Of a stretch of 64,000 bases of DNA, positions 43,715-53,795 are shown piece after piece. The position numbers and the translations under genes were made by a program. The stretch covers positions 87,048 through 151,047 of the forward strand of contig JAWKNY010000006.1 of the NCBI GenBank assembly GCA_041391485.1, in the 5' to 3' direction. Position 1 is the stretch's first letter. Each line of letters begins with the position of its first letter. The DNA comes from JACKAF01 sp041391485. GTDB lineage: Bacteria > Bdellovibrionota > FAC87 > UBA2466 > JACKAF01. The notes beneath the pieces are model-generated. The model worked only from the letters and a program-made list of their open reading frames with translations. It did not search any database and was not told the origin of the DNA.

Positions 43715-44382
43715 TACTTGTCTCCTTCCTCACTGAGGAGTTTGGGCACGACGCCTTCATGGGCCACCACAACCAAGATATCGCCCGCACTCATTGTGTC
43801 CTCGGGATCGGGGATCCGGATGGTTCCCCGTTCACCCGATCGAACGGCAACAACGATAATCCCATACTTTCGCCGCAGCTGTAGCTCAACCAAGGTTTTC
43901 CCCACGTAGACGTCCGGAACTTTAAATTCGGTCACTACTAGATCGGTTCCTAGCGACATCTCTTCCAAGATATGTTCATGCACGACGTGGTTGGCGTAGC
44001 GTTCCCCATATGCCCATTCCGGGTTGATCACCTCATCGGCACCCACCATTCGCAAGATGCGCGCGTGCAGGTCATCATTGCCGCGAGCGATCACGCGCTT
44101 GGCACCCATCTGCTTCAAGAGAGCGGTACAAATAATGGCGGCCTCTTTGGATTGATCCCCCGTTGCGACGATACAAACGTCGCGGTTGCCCGGCGAGAGC
44201 CGAGCTAGCGCGTCTTCGTCTGTCGCGTCAAAACACATGGCCTGATCGACTTCTGAGGCAATGGTCTGCACACGTTTTGAGTCGTGATCCACCGCGACCA
44301 CTTCGACCCGTTTGGCCACCAAGGCTTTTACCAACGCGCTTCCAAACTGGCCTAGTCCAATGACGAGCACTTGCTTCTTCAT
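43714..44382 (-). CDS. ktrA: Potassium uptake regulatory protein KtrA/TrkA family
   Basis: The 222-residue protein has an RCK_N Rossmann domain (VLVIGLGQFGSALVKAL with the GxGxxG loop, AVDHDS binding the adenosine ribose) and an RCK_C domain (VYVGKTLVELQLRRKYGIIV, then DILVVVAHEG). Such proteins form a cytoplasmic ring gating KtrB by ATP/ADP or NAD. AAGGAGAGGG precedes the ATG at 44382. The ktrB-like gene lies directly upstream and a HAMP protein directly downstream, one operon. Confidence 0.92.
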   Translation of the reverse strand: MKKQVLVIGLGQFGSALVKALVAKRVEVVAVDHDSKRVQTIASEVDQAMCFDATDEDALARLSPGNRDVCIVATGDQSKEAAIICTALLKQMGAKRVIARGNDDLHARILRMVGADEVINPEWAYGERYANHVVHEHILEEMSLGTDLVVTEFKVPDVYVGKTLVELQLRRKYGIIVVAVRSGERGTIRIPDPEDTMSAGDILVVVAHEGVVPKLLSEEGDK

Positions 44383-44391
44383 TCCCTCTCC

Positions 44392-46423
44392 TTAAGTCAC
44401 CACTATTTCCTCTTCCGGGAGATCCAGTAAGGCTCGCCTGTCCGGGCGGGCCAGAAGCAGGAACACTGTAATGGGACCAATACGTCCGGCGAACATACAA
44501 AACATAATAATGATCTTTCCGACCTGATCCAAAGACTCGGTCGCGCCTACCGAAAGTCCTGCACTGCTCCGAGCGCCGAAACCGTTTCAAAGATCGCGCT
44601 CAACGGCTCTAGGTCCTGTGTGAGCGAAACACCGACCAGAGTCACAAAACCAACGAGCAAGGCCTGCGGTCGCCACGGCGGCCGCCTTGTAAACATTCTT
44701 GGGAGCCAAACGTCGTCCAAAGACCTGGATCCTTCTTCCTCACTTGAAGGCGCCGAGAACCGCCGCAATCAACACGAAAAGCGTGGTGGTCTTTATCCCG
44801 CCAGCGGTCCCCCGGGCAACCGCCCACAAACATGAGGGCCATCATGACGTATAAAGTGGCCGGGCGCAGAACTCATGTTGATTGAGTTAAAGCCAGCCGT
44901 ACGAGTCGTGATGGACTGAAACCAGGCATTGCCGAGTCTATCGAAAAGCCCATTCCCGTAAGCGCATTGGACCACTCCAGACTCAAAAAGAGTACAAAGC
45001 CCAAAAGCAGCAAACCGATCGTCATGACGCCGGCCGCTTTAAGCTGCAAGCGGGCGGCTGCTCGTCGCGCAGTCTAAAAAGTGCCAGCAAGAATCCCGGA
45101 GAGAGCCCTCCAAACACAATGAGCGCGCCTACTGTATGCAGTACGAGCTCATTGCTCTGGTAACCGATCAAGCTGTCGCTGAACAGAGCAAATCCGGCAT
45201 TGCAAAAGGCCGAAATGGAAGTAAACAACGCGGGCCAGATCGCCTCCACCCACGGCATCCCATCCATTGCGAAGCCGATGGTGAGAAGGACGGTTCCTAC
45301 GGCCTCAAAAGCAAAAGTCACTAACAAGATATCGCGCAATAGACTTCGGATTTCGCTACGCTGTTGGTAACCGGAGGCGCCGGCCACCAAGTCCTCCTGC
45401 CGCAAAGAAAGACGGCGTCCCAAAATAAACGCGGCGATGGAGGACAAAGCCATGATTCCCAGTCCGCCCATTTGTATTAAAAAGAGGATAATTCCCTGGC
45501 CGAAGTAGCTAAAGTCTATGGGGGTGTCGAGGACAATGAGCCCTGTCACGCAAACAGCACTAACGGCCGTAAAAGCGGCGTCCAAACCCGAAACTGGATC
45601 ACCCGCGGAGGCCTCGGGCATCAATAAAAACAAAGCCCCCAAAAAGGACAAGCAGGCAAAGAACAGGACGATGGCAAGTTGGGGGCGTACGAGAATGCTC
45701 TCCAACACTCCACGTACGGTTTGTTCCTTGGTTTGAAGGTGCACCCAAAAAGCAAAGAGTGGGACAAAGAACACGAGCCAATGCCCAAATGGTCGCGCTA
45801 TAGGTTTCAAAACCCACGAGTGCTGCCAAGGCGATCGCTACGCCTTTCACTGTGGGACCCTTTTTCTGCGAACGCCGATCCAAAAAGAGCAAGGCCAAGG
45901 TAAAGGCGATCACAATGGCGTTCGCGGACATCAGCAGGCGAAACCACAACGACTGATCGAGTAGGCGAAGTATCCCTAAGACAAACCACAGCACCAAACA
46001 CGTAAGGGAGGAGTCGCGCACTGAAGCATTCAAAGTCGTACGCCAGTGCTTGATGACGCCCGAACACTGGGTTTCCTGCCATACCCATCCCAGATGAAAG
46101 ATCGACAGGCCGAGCAATACGAAGGCCAGTGTGGGCTGCTGTCTAAAATGCCAAACCACCAGGGCGCAAAAACAAGCGGTGCAAACGGAAAGTAACGCTA
46201 GCCCCCAAAAAGGCGAACGGCGGAACTGTATCGCCCCAATCACCCACGCAAAGGTGACGACGGCTGCGGCCAAAAGTGGGGGCAGAAACGGATTAGGAAC
46301 TCCCGAATAAAGGAGGCTGCAAGCTCCGAACAAGGCGGGAGCCAGAGTGAGTTGGATCGCTTCAATTCCCGGGGATTCCAACCCGGTGCGCGAGCGCAAA
46401 AAATGGCTACCGATTAGTCGCAT
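44392..46423 (-). pseudogene. ktrB: KtrB/TrkH-type potassium transporter, frameshifted, with N-terminal extension
   Basis: From the ATG at 46423 about 200 residues of several predicted transmembrane helices precede the transporter proper, longer than ordinary KtrB. After a break near 45800 the K+-transporter core appears: TAVSAVCVTGLIVLDTPIDF (pore loop with selectivity Gly), then FLIQMGGLGIMALSS and TSISAFCNAGFALFSDSL. Further breaks lead to SITTRTAGFNSINM (third pore loop) near 44900 and the C-terminal GRIGPITVFLLLARPDRR with a stop at 44392. At least four indels are required. It imports K+ with Na+ or H+ together with ktrA. Confidence 0.75.
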
Positions 46424-46543
46424 GGAAACGTATATCTTCCTGTGACTTGTAAACCAATGTCAAATCAGACGAATGAGGGGCCTTGCGTTCGCCAAGGGCT
46501 TCCGGTAGATCAACCCCAACGTACATATATAAGGAGAACGCAC

Positions 46544-47041
46544 ATGGCCAAGATTACGCTCAAGGGAAATGCAGTCAATACTTCTGGAGACCTGCCGAAG
46601 TCGGGAAATCTGGCCCCCGGATTCCGTCTTGTAAAGACCGATCTTTCCGAGGCCACTTTGGACAATTATGCCGGGAAGCGCAAAGTACTCAATATTTTCC
46701 CGAGCGTCGATACCCCGACCTGTGCCATGTCCGTGCGCCAGTTCAATCAGCGCGCTTCCGATCTTGCGAATACAGTCGTTCTGAATATCTCCGCCGATCT
46801 TCCTTTTGCGCTGAAGCGCTTTTGCGGGGTCGAAGGCATTCAAAACGCCGAAGCCCTCTCTTCCTTTCGAAGTGCGTTTTCCAAGGAATGGAATTTAGAG
46901 ATCGTGGATGGTCCACTTAAGGGACTGTGCTCACGCTCGGTGATCGTACTGGATGAGAACAATAAAGTTCTTTACTCGGAACAAGTCGCTGAGATTGCCA
47001 ACGAGCCCAACTACGACGCCGCCATCGAGTCGCTGTCGTAG
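46544..47041 (+). CDS. tpx: Thiol peroxidase
   Basis: A 165-residue atypical 2-Cys peroxiredoxin with peroxidatic Cys60 (SVDTPTCAMSVRQFN) and resolving Cys94 (LKRFCGVEG), the spacing of E. coli Tpx. It reduces lipid and hydrogen peroxides with thioredoxin. The ATG at 46544 follows AAGGAG; the open frame upstream has no homology. It is divergent from the ktrB-like gene and convergent with the carbonic anhydrase gene, 7 bases away. Confidence 0.95.
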   Translation: MAKITLKGNAVNTSGDLPKSGNLAPGFRLVKTDLSEATLDNYAGKRKVLNIFPSVDTPTCAMSVRQFNQRASDLANTVVLNISADLPFALKRFCGVEGIQNAEALSSFRSAFSKEWNLEIVDGPLKGLCSRSVIVLDENNKVLYSEQVAEIANEPNYDAAIESLS

Positions 47042-47048
47042 GAAAAGC

Positions 47049-47659
47049 TTAGTGCGCGGCCGCCCGGCTCTGAACGCCGGCGGCCGAGCGCCGTTCCTCC
47101 AAAGCTTCAAGATAGCCCGAATCCAGGTGGTACACCCAGCCATGAATGGCTAGAGGCGTTCCCTGCTTCCAACGAGATTGCACGGGCCCCATCTCCATCA
47201 CGACATCCACCGCCCGCCGGACATTCTTTTTGACAAGCTCCAAGCAGACAGCGTCTTTGTCCGGATCGTTAAGTTCTTTAGGAGTTACCAGCTCACGTAT
47301 GGGTGCAAGCCAGTGCGAAAGACAAGGTTCCGGGTGGTTGTCCAAGGCCCCGGCACGCCTCCGCAATTGGTATGACCGCAGATGATGACATGAGGCACCT
47401 TATACTTCAAGTGCGTAAAACAAGACCCTGCAAAACTGGGATCGTCATCACGTACTAGATTGGCGATATTTCGATGGACGAATAGCTCACCCGGGCGAGC
47501 GCCCGTGATCTCTTCCGCAGGCGCTCGGCTATCACAGCAGCCAATCCAAAGCGCCTGGGGGCTTTGCCCTTCGGCCATACGCTCAAAGTATTTGACGTTC
47601 AACTCGAGGCGATTTGCCACCCAAGCTTTGTTATAGAGACGCAGCCGTGTTGGAAACAT
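47049..47659 (-). pseudogene. Beta-carbonic anhydrase, one frameshift
   Basis: Zinc ligands are intact: Cys42 with Asp43 and Arg45 (GCCDSRAP), His96 and Cys99 (CGHTNCGG). The frame breaks just after this near 47350, where one base is missing. It then continues as ALDNHPEPCLSHWLAPIREL and ends GWVYHLDSGYLEALEE. Repaired length is about 204 residues, normal for the family. It interconverts CO2 and bicarbonate. It follows a SulP transporter, the usual pairing for bicarbonate uptake. AAAGG precedes the ATG at 47659. Confidence 0.85.
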
Positions 47660-49243
47660 GGTCAACCTTTCTACGCTTTCGATTCAAAATACGGTACTTC
47701 TTGCCCTGCACCTCAATGAGCTGCAGGGAGATATTTCGTTGAGCGGCCCTGGGACGAAACTCTTCTAGCATCACGTAAATGTCGCTATCAATAAAAAGTG
47801 GCTCGGGAACCGTCTACATACAACATAGAGTTCTCAGGAATGCTGTTGAGCATCTCCTCGAAGACGCATCTTGTTGGAGAACGGGACATCTTTCGTGAAG
47901 TGAATGAAGTAGGTTTTTGTCCTCACGGATCATGACGATGGCGCCGTAAAGATTGGACATCAACACGACGAGCGCCGCCACGGCGCTCCAATCAATACGC
48001 CTTGCAGGAGATTCGTGAATACGATCGCCAGAATGGTAATCACGAACGGAATCCCTTGCTCAATACCGCCAGAGAAAACCTTCTAAACACCGCCGGGCTC
48101 GCTAACTTGTACCCAACCATACACAGCACAGCAGCTAGAGCCGCCAGCGGAATAGAATTTGTGGATCGGCGCGAGCAGGACAACGCAAAGGAAGAGAAAC
48201 AAACCATGAAAGAAACTCGACCAGCGGGTTTGACCGCCGGAGTACACGTTGGCAGAACTTCGCACGATGACGGAGGTCATCGGAATGCCGCCAACTAGAC
48301 CGCACAGCATATTCCCCACGCCTTGGGCAAACAGTTCGCGATTCCCATCGGATAAGCGTCCCTTCGGGTCGAGTCCGTCGGTCGCTTCCAAACAGAGCAA
48401 GGTTTCAATGCTTCCGACAAGCGCGATGGTGAACCCCGTCATCCACACCTCAGGCCGGTAAAACAACTCCATCGAAGGTAGATGCAACGACTGCCACATA
48501 AAACCGAAGCTGACATCGGGAATAGAAACCACATGCGAACCCTCTAAAGCCCAGCTAGGTAGAAAAGAAGTGGTCCCCACATTGAGCAACAAGCCCATTA
48601 CAACGACTACCAACGGCCCAGGTACGTTTTGCAGCATTGAAAACTTAGCGCTGAGTGCAGGCCACTTCACTAAGAGCGTGATGCCTAAAATCGCGATCAC
48701 AATCGCAAGCGGGTGCAACGCTTCTAGCGCCAACCAGATTTCACTTAAGGTGTTTTCACCGTCCGTGATACTCCAAAAGTCCATGTCCCCTTCGTAATCA
48801 CTGTCGCGCCCTAGCGCGTGAGGGATCTGCTTAAGCACGATGGTAATTCCGATCGCGGCCAGCATTCCCTGAATTACGCTGTTCGGGAAAAAACTGCTAA
48901 GCGCGCCTAAACGAGCCACGCCGAAGGCCAACTGCATGGCACCGGCAAGAAAAACCGCGGCAAGGAAATTCTCAAAGCCACCTAGTTTGCTAATCCCCGC
49001 AGCAACAATCACTGTCAGACCAGCTGCAGGGCCGCTCACACTGAGCTGTGAGCCCGAAATCAAGGAAACTACAAGACCCGCAATGATTCCCGTTATGAGT
49101 CCGGAGAAAACCGGAGCCCCGGACGCAAGCGCAATTCCCAAGCAGAGGGGCAAAGCCACCAAAAATACGACCAAGCCGGCGACAAGATCGTTACGCCAGA
49201 CAGGCGACCCAAGTTGATTGCTGGAAAAAGCAGCACGTTGCAT
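47631..49243 (-). pseudogene. SulP-family anion transporter, C-terminal half frameshifted
   Basis: The first 365 residues are an intact SulP membrane domain: WRNDLVAGLVVFLVALPLCL, SGSQLSVSGPAAGLTVIV, and the end motif ANVYSGGQTRWSSFFHG. From about 48160 the frame changes. PLAALAAVLCMVGYKLAS and then FVITILAIVFTNLLQGVLIG read on in other frames, and the C-terminus (YVMLEEFRPRAAQRNISLQL near 47760) resembles the end of a STAS region. The last codons overlap the carbonic anhydrase start. SulP members of this kind carry bicarbonate or sulfate. GAGGG precedes the ATG at 49243. Confidence 0.8.
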
Positions 49244-49334
49244 TATCCCTCACCCGTTCAAGTCAGACACCTACCTTACCAAACATACCCAAAAGTGATC
49301 ACCAATAATCGAACGGAAAAGTACGATTTTTAAG

Positions 49335-50099
49335 CTAGACTCGCAAACTTAGCATGAGTTTGGCGGCGACACCTGTGTTGCGTGTCGGGTAGGGATTGTC
49401 TTCGAATGACTTAATATTAAAGTATCCATTTAGAACGTAGGATACTGTCAATTCAACCTCTGCGGGCTGTGGCTTGTACCGAATGCGCCCGCTCACACGC
49501 AACTCCGCGCGGTTGTTGTAGTAATGTCCAATAGCATCCACCAAAACAGAGGGTTCCACGAACGCGGCGATGTACGTATTCTTGATCGGTGCGAGTTCCG
49601 TGCCAATTTTAACAAGACTATTATGGGTGATGTTTCCGAAATCCGCGGAGCTGAAAAGAGTCTCGCTGTAGGCTTCTATAAATCCATTCAAATTTGCAGC
49701 CAGAGGAAGATCCCAATAATCTTCATAGGTGAACAACGCCTGTGCATCCACAAGCGGTTGAACTACCAACGGGTCCTTAGATTCAATTAGGTACTTTCTA
49801 AAACGCACGTCTCCACTTAAAGCAAACTGATTCCAGTTGAGCTTAATTCCGGGCCCGGCGTAGGCATAACTTCCAATTTGGAAAACGAAGGGATCGCGTG
49901 CGGTGGAGGCGCCCTCATTGCCTACTACCAAGTAGCCGTCCAGCAAGGGAACGAATTGTTTGGTCAGTTTCGCTTTGAGGCTATTTTGAAGTACGGCATT
50001 GAGTGGATCGTACTTTTCCTCCGCAGAAAAATACCCTTTGAAGCTGGCGATAGCCGAAGTTCCCAAGACAAGCGCCAGTATTAAGCCTAGGCGTTTCAT
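49335..50099 (-). CDS. Putative outer-membrane beta-barrel protein
   Basis: The 254-residue protein has a signal peptide (MKRLGLILALVLGTSAIA) and alternating polar/hydrophobic strands rich in Tyr and Asn (FQIGSYAYAGPGIKLNWNQF, AELRVSGRIRYKPQP, VELTVSYVLNGYFNIK). It ends in an aliphatic strand with terminal Val (AAKLMLSLRV), where classical barrels more often end in Phe. This suggests a barrel of about 10-12 strands. Its ATG overlaps the glmS stop (ATGA), so it is translationally coupled to glmS. Function unknown. Confidence 0.6.
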   Translation of the reverse strand: MKRLGLILALVLGTSAIASFKGYFSAEEKYDPLNAVLQNSLKAKLTKQFVPLLDGYLVVGNEGASTARDPFVFQIGSYAYAGPGIKLNWNQFALSGDVRFRKYLIESKDPLVVQPLVDAQALFTYEDYWDLPLAANLNGFIEAYSETLFSSADFGNITHNSLVKIGTELAPIKNTYIAAFVEPSVLVDAIGHYYNNRAELRVSGRIRYKPQPAEVELTVSYVLNGYFNIKSFEDNPYPTRNTGVAAKLMLSLRV

Positions 50100-51946
50100 T
50101 CTACGGTTACGCTCTTTGCAAGATTTCTAGGTTTGTCCACATCTCGGCCCAGGTGAACGGCTGTGTAGTAAGCCAGGAGCTGCATGGGAATGCTTAGAAG
50201 TAACGGGCTCATTCCCCACGAACACCGAGGCACTCCCAAGTACGCATCCGACAACTTTTGCAGTTCGGTATCGCCCTCGGACCCAACGGCGAGAATTTTG
50301 CCCCCACGTGCTTTGACCTCCATTAGATTACTCAGCACTTTTTCTCTCATCTGGGTAAGCATGGGTTCGCCCTCCGGAGGAGCGGAGAGCACGACGGTCG
50401 TGGAGGATCGGTCGATCAGCGCGATCGGCCCGTGCTTCATTTCCCCGGCAGGGTAGCCCTCCGCATGGAGGTACGTAATCTCTTTTAGTTTTAGAGCACC
50501 TTCGAGCGCTACTGGATAATGGATTCCGCGTCCCATAAAAAGCCATAACTTACTTTTGAGTAAGGTGTGCGTCAGCTTGTCTATGCTCTGACTGAGCCCC
50601 AAAACACGTTCCATCTGAAACGGAAGTTCGCTCAGTTCGGCGAGTAGGGCATCCGCCTCAGCCGAATGGAGAGTACCACGGGCTTTTCCGAGTCGGATGG
50701 CGAGCAAATAGAGAACACTGAGCTGGGTGGTAAACGCTTTGGTCGAAGCCACGCCTATTTCTGGACCCGCTTCCGTCATCAGAACGGAGTGCGACTCCCG
50801 CGCAATGGAGCTGCCCTGTACGTTAACCAGCGAGGCGGTGTGCGCCTTCCTTTCTTTTGCCTCACGCAAAGCTGCCAAGGTGTCGGCCGTCTCTCCCGAT
50901 TGGGAAATAAAAAGGCTCAAGGTAGCTTCGTCTAGAACCGGCTCACGGTAACGGAACTCCGATGCGTAATCCACTTCCACCGGCAGCTTGGCGAATCGCT
51001 CAATATAAAACTTTCCAACTAAGGCCGCGTGCCAGGAGGTCCCACAGGCCACGATGCTAACCTTATTAAAAGCCCGCAGCTCAGCATCTGAAGCGGCGAG
51101 ACCCTCCAGAAGTGTTTTCTTTTTGCCCTTCTTAAGATTTGCGGCAACCGTCCTCGTCAAACCCATCGGTTGTTCGTGGATCTCTTTGAGCATGTAATGC
51201 GCGTACCCTGAACGACCTATCTCGTCGGCAGACCAATTGAGGGTGTTCACCACTGGCACTATTTCCTGCCCATCGTAGCGCTTAACAGTAATCTGTTTGT
51301 CACCGCAAAGAACGAATTCCTTGTCTTCTAGGTAGACGATCTTTTTAGTGTGACTGAGTACCGCCTGGACATCAGAAGCCAGGTAGTTTGCACCGTCCCC
51401 TACTCCCACTAAGAGCGGCGCTCCATTTCGCACTCCCAGCAAGAAATCGGGATCTTTATCACTCATTAAGACAAAGGCGTAAGCACCGCGAAGCCGAGAC
51501 GTAACACACTTGACCGCATCCTCGAGCGTTCGGTTGTTCTGAATTTCAATATCAAAGAGGTGCGCCACAATTTCAGAGTCCGTATCGCTTTTCACCACCC
51601 GCCCCAAAGCGGTGATTTCATTTTTTAGCTCGGCAAAATTCTCAATAATCCCATTGTGAACCAGCGTGATACTGCCCGTGCGGTGTGGGTGGGCATTGCG
51701 TACCGAAGCGGCTCCGTGCGTCGCCCAGCGCGTGTGACCAATTCCGGAGCGCGCGGCAAAATCAGTGCCCGCCATGCGCTCTCGCAGGCTCGCGATTCGT
51801 CCCTTTACTCTGAAGAGGCGCACCGACTCCTCATCGCGTAAAGCGACGCCCGCCGAATCGTAACCCCGGTATTCAAGCCGCTCCAGCCCGTCCAACAAAA
51901 CTTCCCGGTGCCCCTGCTGTCCGACATATCCAATGATTCCGCACAT
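50096..51946 (-). CDS. glmS: Glutamine-fructose-6-phosphate aminotransferase
   Basis: A 616-residue enzyme with the N-terminal nucleophile Cys2 (MCGIIGYVG) and glutaminase motifs RGYDSAGVAL and TRWATHGAAS. Two SIS isomerase domains follow (SQSGETADTLAALREAK, and ALEGALKLKEITYLHAEGYP) and the C-terminal DKPRNLAKSVTVE. It makes glucosamine-6-phosphate for UDP-GlcNAc. The ATG at 51946 is fixed by the need for Cys at position 2 and has AGGGGGAG upstream. Located at the downstream end of the polysaccharide locus, which it could supply with amino sugar. Confidence 0.97.
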   Translation of the reverse strand: MCGIIGYVGQQGHREVLLDGLERLEYRGYDSAGVALRDEESVRLFRVKGRIASLRERMAGTDFAARSGIGHTRWATHGAASVRNAHPHRTGSITLVHNGIIENFAELKNEITALGRVVKSDTDSEIVAHLFDIEIQNNRTLEDAVKCVTSRLRGAYAFVLMSDKDPDFLLGVRNGAPLLVGVGDGANYLASDVQAVLSHTKKIVYLEDKEFVLCGDKQITVKRYDGQEIVPVVNTLNWSADEIGRSGYAHYMLKEIHEQPMGLTRTVAANLKKGKKKTLLEGLAASDAELRAFNKVSIVACGTSWHAALVGKFYIERFAKLPVEVDYASEFRYREPVLDEATLSLFISQSGETADTLAALREAKERKAHTASLVNVQGSSIARESHSVLMTEAGPEIGVASTKAFTTQLSVLYLLAIRLGKARGTLHSAEADALLAELSELPFQMERVLGLSQSIDKLTHTLLKSKLWLFMGRGIHYPVALEGALKLKEITYLHAEGYPAGEMKHGPIALIDRSSTTVVLSAPPEGEPMLTQMREKVLSNLMEVKARGGKILAVGSEGDTELQKLSDAYLGVPRCSWGMSPLLLSIPMQLLAYYTAVHLGRDVDKPRNLAKSVTVE

Positions 51947-52079
51947 GGAAAACTCCCCCTTGCCCTCGTCACTTTCTTTAGAGCAAGTTCCATACCAAGC
52001 CAAAAGCCGCACCCACCGGGTATTTCTTCTCCACTGCCCTGTAATTTTTTCACTCTCTCCAGTAGCAGCGGTGGCGTTT

Positions 52080-53021
52080 CTACTTGTAGGCCTGCAAGGT
52101 CTCCGCGATACCCTCCTCAAACTTCGTGCACTGCGCTATCGCACTATCGCCCACAACTCCTTGCAGTCGCTTTACCGATCCAAGCGAGTCACGCACTTCG
52201 CCGGCACGCGGTGGCGCCATTTGCGGTGAACCGGTGTGACCCGCGAGGGCCGCCAGCACCTCATACAGTTTCAAAATGCTTAGCTGCCTGGAGCTTGCCA
52301 CGTTGTAGGCGGGACCAGAAAACTTTGCTGGATTCTGCAGGGCCAACCAAAAAAATCTCACCACATCTTTTACAAACACAAAGTCTCGCGTTTGTTGCCC
52401 GTCTCCGTAGATAGTTACCTGCTCTTTACGAGCGAGCCGGTCCGCAAAGGCCGAGATCACTCCGGAGTATGGGGAGCTCGGGTCCTGGCGCGGCCCGTAT
52501 ACATTAAAGAGCCTAAAAACTACACTCGGAATACCGAAGAGACTCTGGTAGAGCCTCACGTATTCTTCCGCGGCCAACTTGCTGGAAGCGTAGGGAGAAA
52601 GAGGGGCGGGGACACTGCTTTCCTCTATGGGTAACGTTGCGTCCTGACCGTACACCGCGCAGGTGGATGCCAGGGTAAAAGCCTTCACTTTTTTCTCCCT
52701 TGCCGCCTCGAGCAGTTGCAGGGTTCCGGTGCAATTTATTTCGTGCGTCTCCATGGGAGCTTCCACCGAACGGACGACAGACGCTTGCGCCGCCAGGTGT
52801 ACGACATGGGTGACACCGTTCATCGCCTGGCTACAGTCTTTGGCGGATACCACATCGCCTTCCATGAGTTCTATGCGGCTTCCGAACGGAGCGAGGTTCT
52901 CGCGCTTGCCGGTCGAAAAATTATCAAGCACGCAAACCTTTTTCTTTTGATGGACGAGCCACTCCACCATATTTGAACCAATAAAGCCGGCGCCACCCGT
53001 CACCAGATATTTCTCACTCAT
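52080..53021 (-). CDS. NAD-dependent nucleotide-sugar epimerase (GalE/WbpP-like)
   Basis: This 313-residue extended SDR enzyme has the NAD loop VTGGAGFIGSNMVE, LDNFSTGKRENL, and the catalytic Ser/Thr (ASTCAVYG) with Tyr144-xxx-Lys148 (YASSK). FNVYGPRQDP and YGDGQQTRDFVFVKD are typical of UDP-glucose or UDP-GlcNAc 4-epimerases. It makes a sugar donor for the adjacent glycosyltransferases. The stop of the upstream FkbM gene lies 8 bases before its ATG, in the same operon. Confidence 0.9.
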   Translation of the reverse strand: MSEKYLVTGGAGFIGSNMVEWLVHQKKKVCVLDNFSTGKRENLAPFGSRIELMEGDVVSAKDCSQAMNGVTHVVHLAAQASVVRSVEAPMETHEINCTGTLQLLEAAREKKVKAFTLASTCAVYGQDATLPIEESSVPAPLSPYASSKLAAEEYVRLYQSLFGIPSVVFRLFNVYGPRQDPSSPYSGVISAFADRLARKEQVTIYGDGQQTRDFVFVKDVVRFFWLALQNPAKFSGPAYNVASSRQLSILKLYEVLAALAGHTGSPQMAPPRAGEVRDSLGSVKRLQGVVGDSAIAQCTKFEEGIAETLQAYK

Positions 53022-53029
53022 CGTTCCTC

Positions 53030-53794
53030 CTAGTTGGACGCTGCATGGGCCACAAAGATGTAATTTAGGCGCTTGTAAAATTGCCGAACAAAACGATCTC
53101 TACTCAACGGTGGTTTTCCGGAGAGCCAGTCATCCATCAGGGACACGCGCATACCGGCCGCTCCAAAAAGATCGTAAAGCTGCTCAGGGCGTGTCTCGTA
53201 GTATTCCGCCGAGCCCAGACCGTGCTGAAAAATGGTGACCGGGTTCCATCGCTTTAGAACATTGAAAGCCCCTTGCAGAACTTCCAGCTCCGCCCCTTCG
53301 ACATCTATCTTGAGCAGATCAATCTTAAACTCGCTTTGCAACAGACGATCCAGCGCAGCCGTGCGAACCGGGATCTCCTGGACCTCCAGTTTCTCGCCTG
53401 GATAATCACGACGTTTTAGCCCGCTCAGCGCATCGCAATCAGGCACATAATGAAATACGGTTAGTTTCTCCCTATCGCTAAGAGCCAAATTCATGACCTG
53501 AACTCGCGGAAAACGTTTCTGTAAACGTAGGTGGCGCTCCGGAATGGGCTCGAAGGCCCAGTGGAAACCATCCGGAGCCAGCGCGACAATTTTTTCAAGC
53601 ACGCTCCCTTCATGGCAACCCACATCGACGCAGTTTGAGTCTTTGCGCAACACTCGCTCAAAGATCTCATCCATTTGTCGGTAGTAAAGCACTCGGAGCA
53701 CGTCATTCCCGAAAAACCGTGCGTAGGTTTTCCTGACGAGGGTATCTATCCGGGTGTTCCCTAAGGTTTCTTTGTAGATTCTTTTCAAGTCCAT
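53030..53794 (-). CDS. FkbM-family methyltransferase
   Basis: The 254-residue protein has the FkbM SAM-binding start NCVDVGCHEGSVLEKIVALA, an acidic loop FEPIPERHLRL, and the family-diagnostic IDLLKIDVEGAELEVLQGAF. FkbM proteins O-methylate hydroxyl groups, often on sugars of surface polysaccharides. It sits between the GT2 and the epimerase with nearly no gaps, so it is expected to methylate the polysaccharide repeat unit or its precursor. Confidence 0.88.
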   Translation of the reverse strand: MDLKRIYKETLGNTRIDTLVRKTYARFFGNDVLRVLYYRQMDEIFERVLRKDSNCVDVGCHEGSVLEKIVALAPDGFHWAFEPIPERHLRLQKRFPRVQVMNLALSDREKLTVFHYVPDCDALSGLKRRDYPGEKLEVQEIPVRTAALDRLLQSEFKIDLLKIDVEGAELEVLQGAFNVLKRWNPVTIFQHGLGSAEYYETRPEQLYDLFGAAGMRVSLMDDWLSGKPPLSRDRFVRQFYKRLNYIFVAHAASN

Positions 53795-53795
53795 T

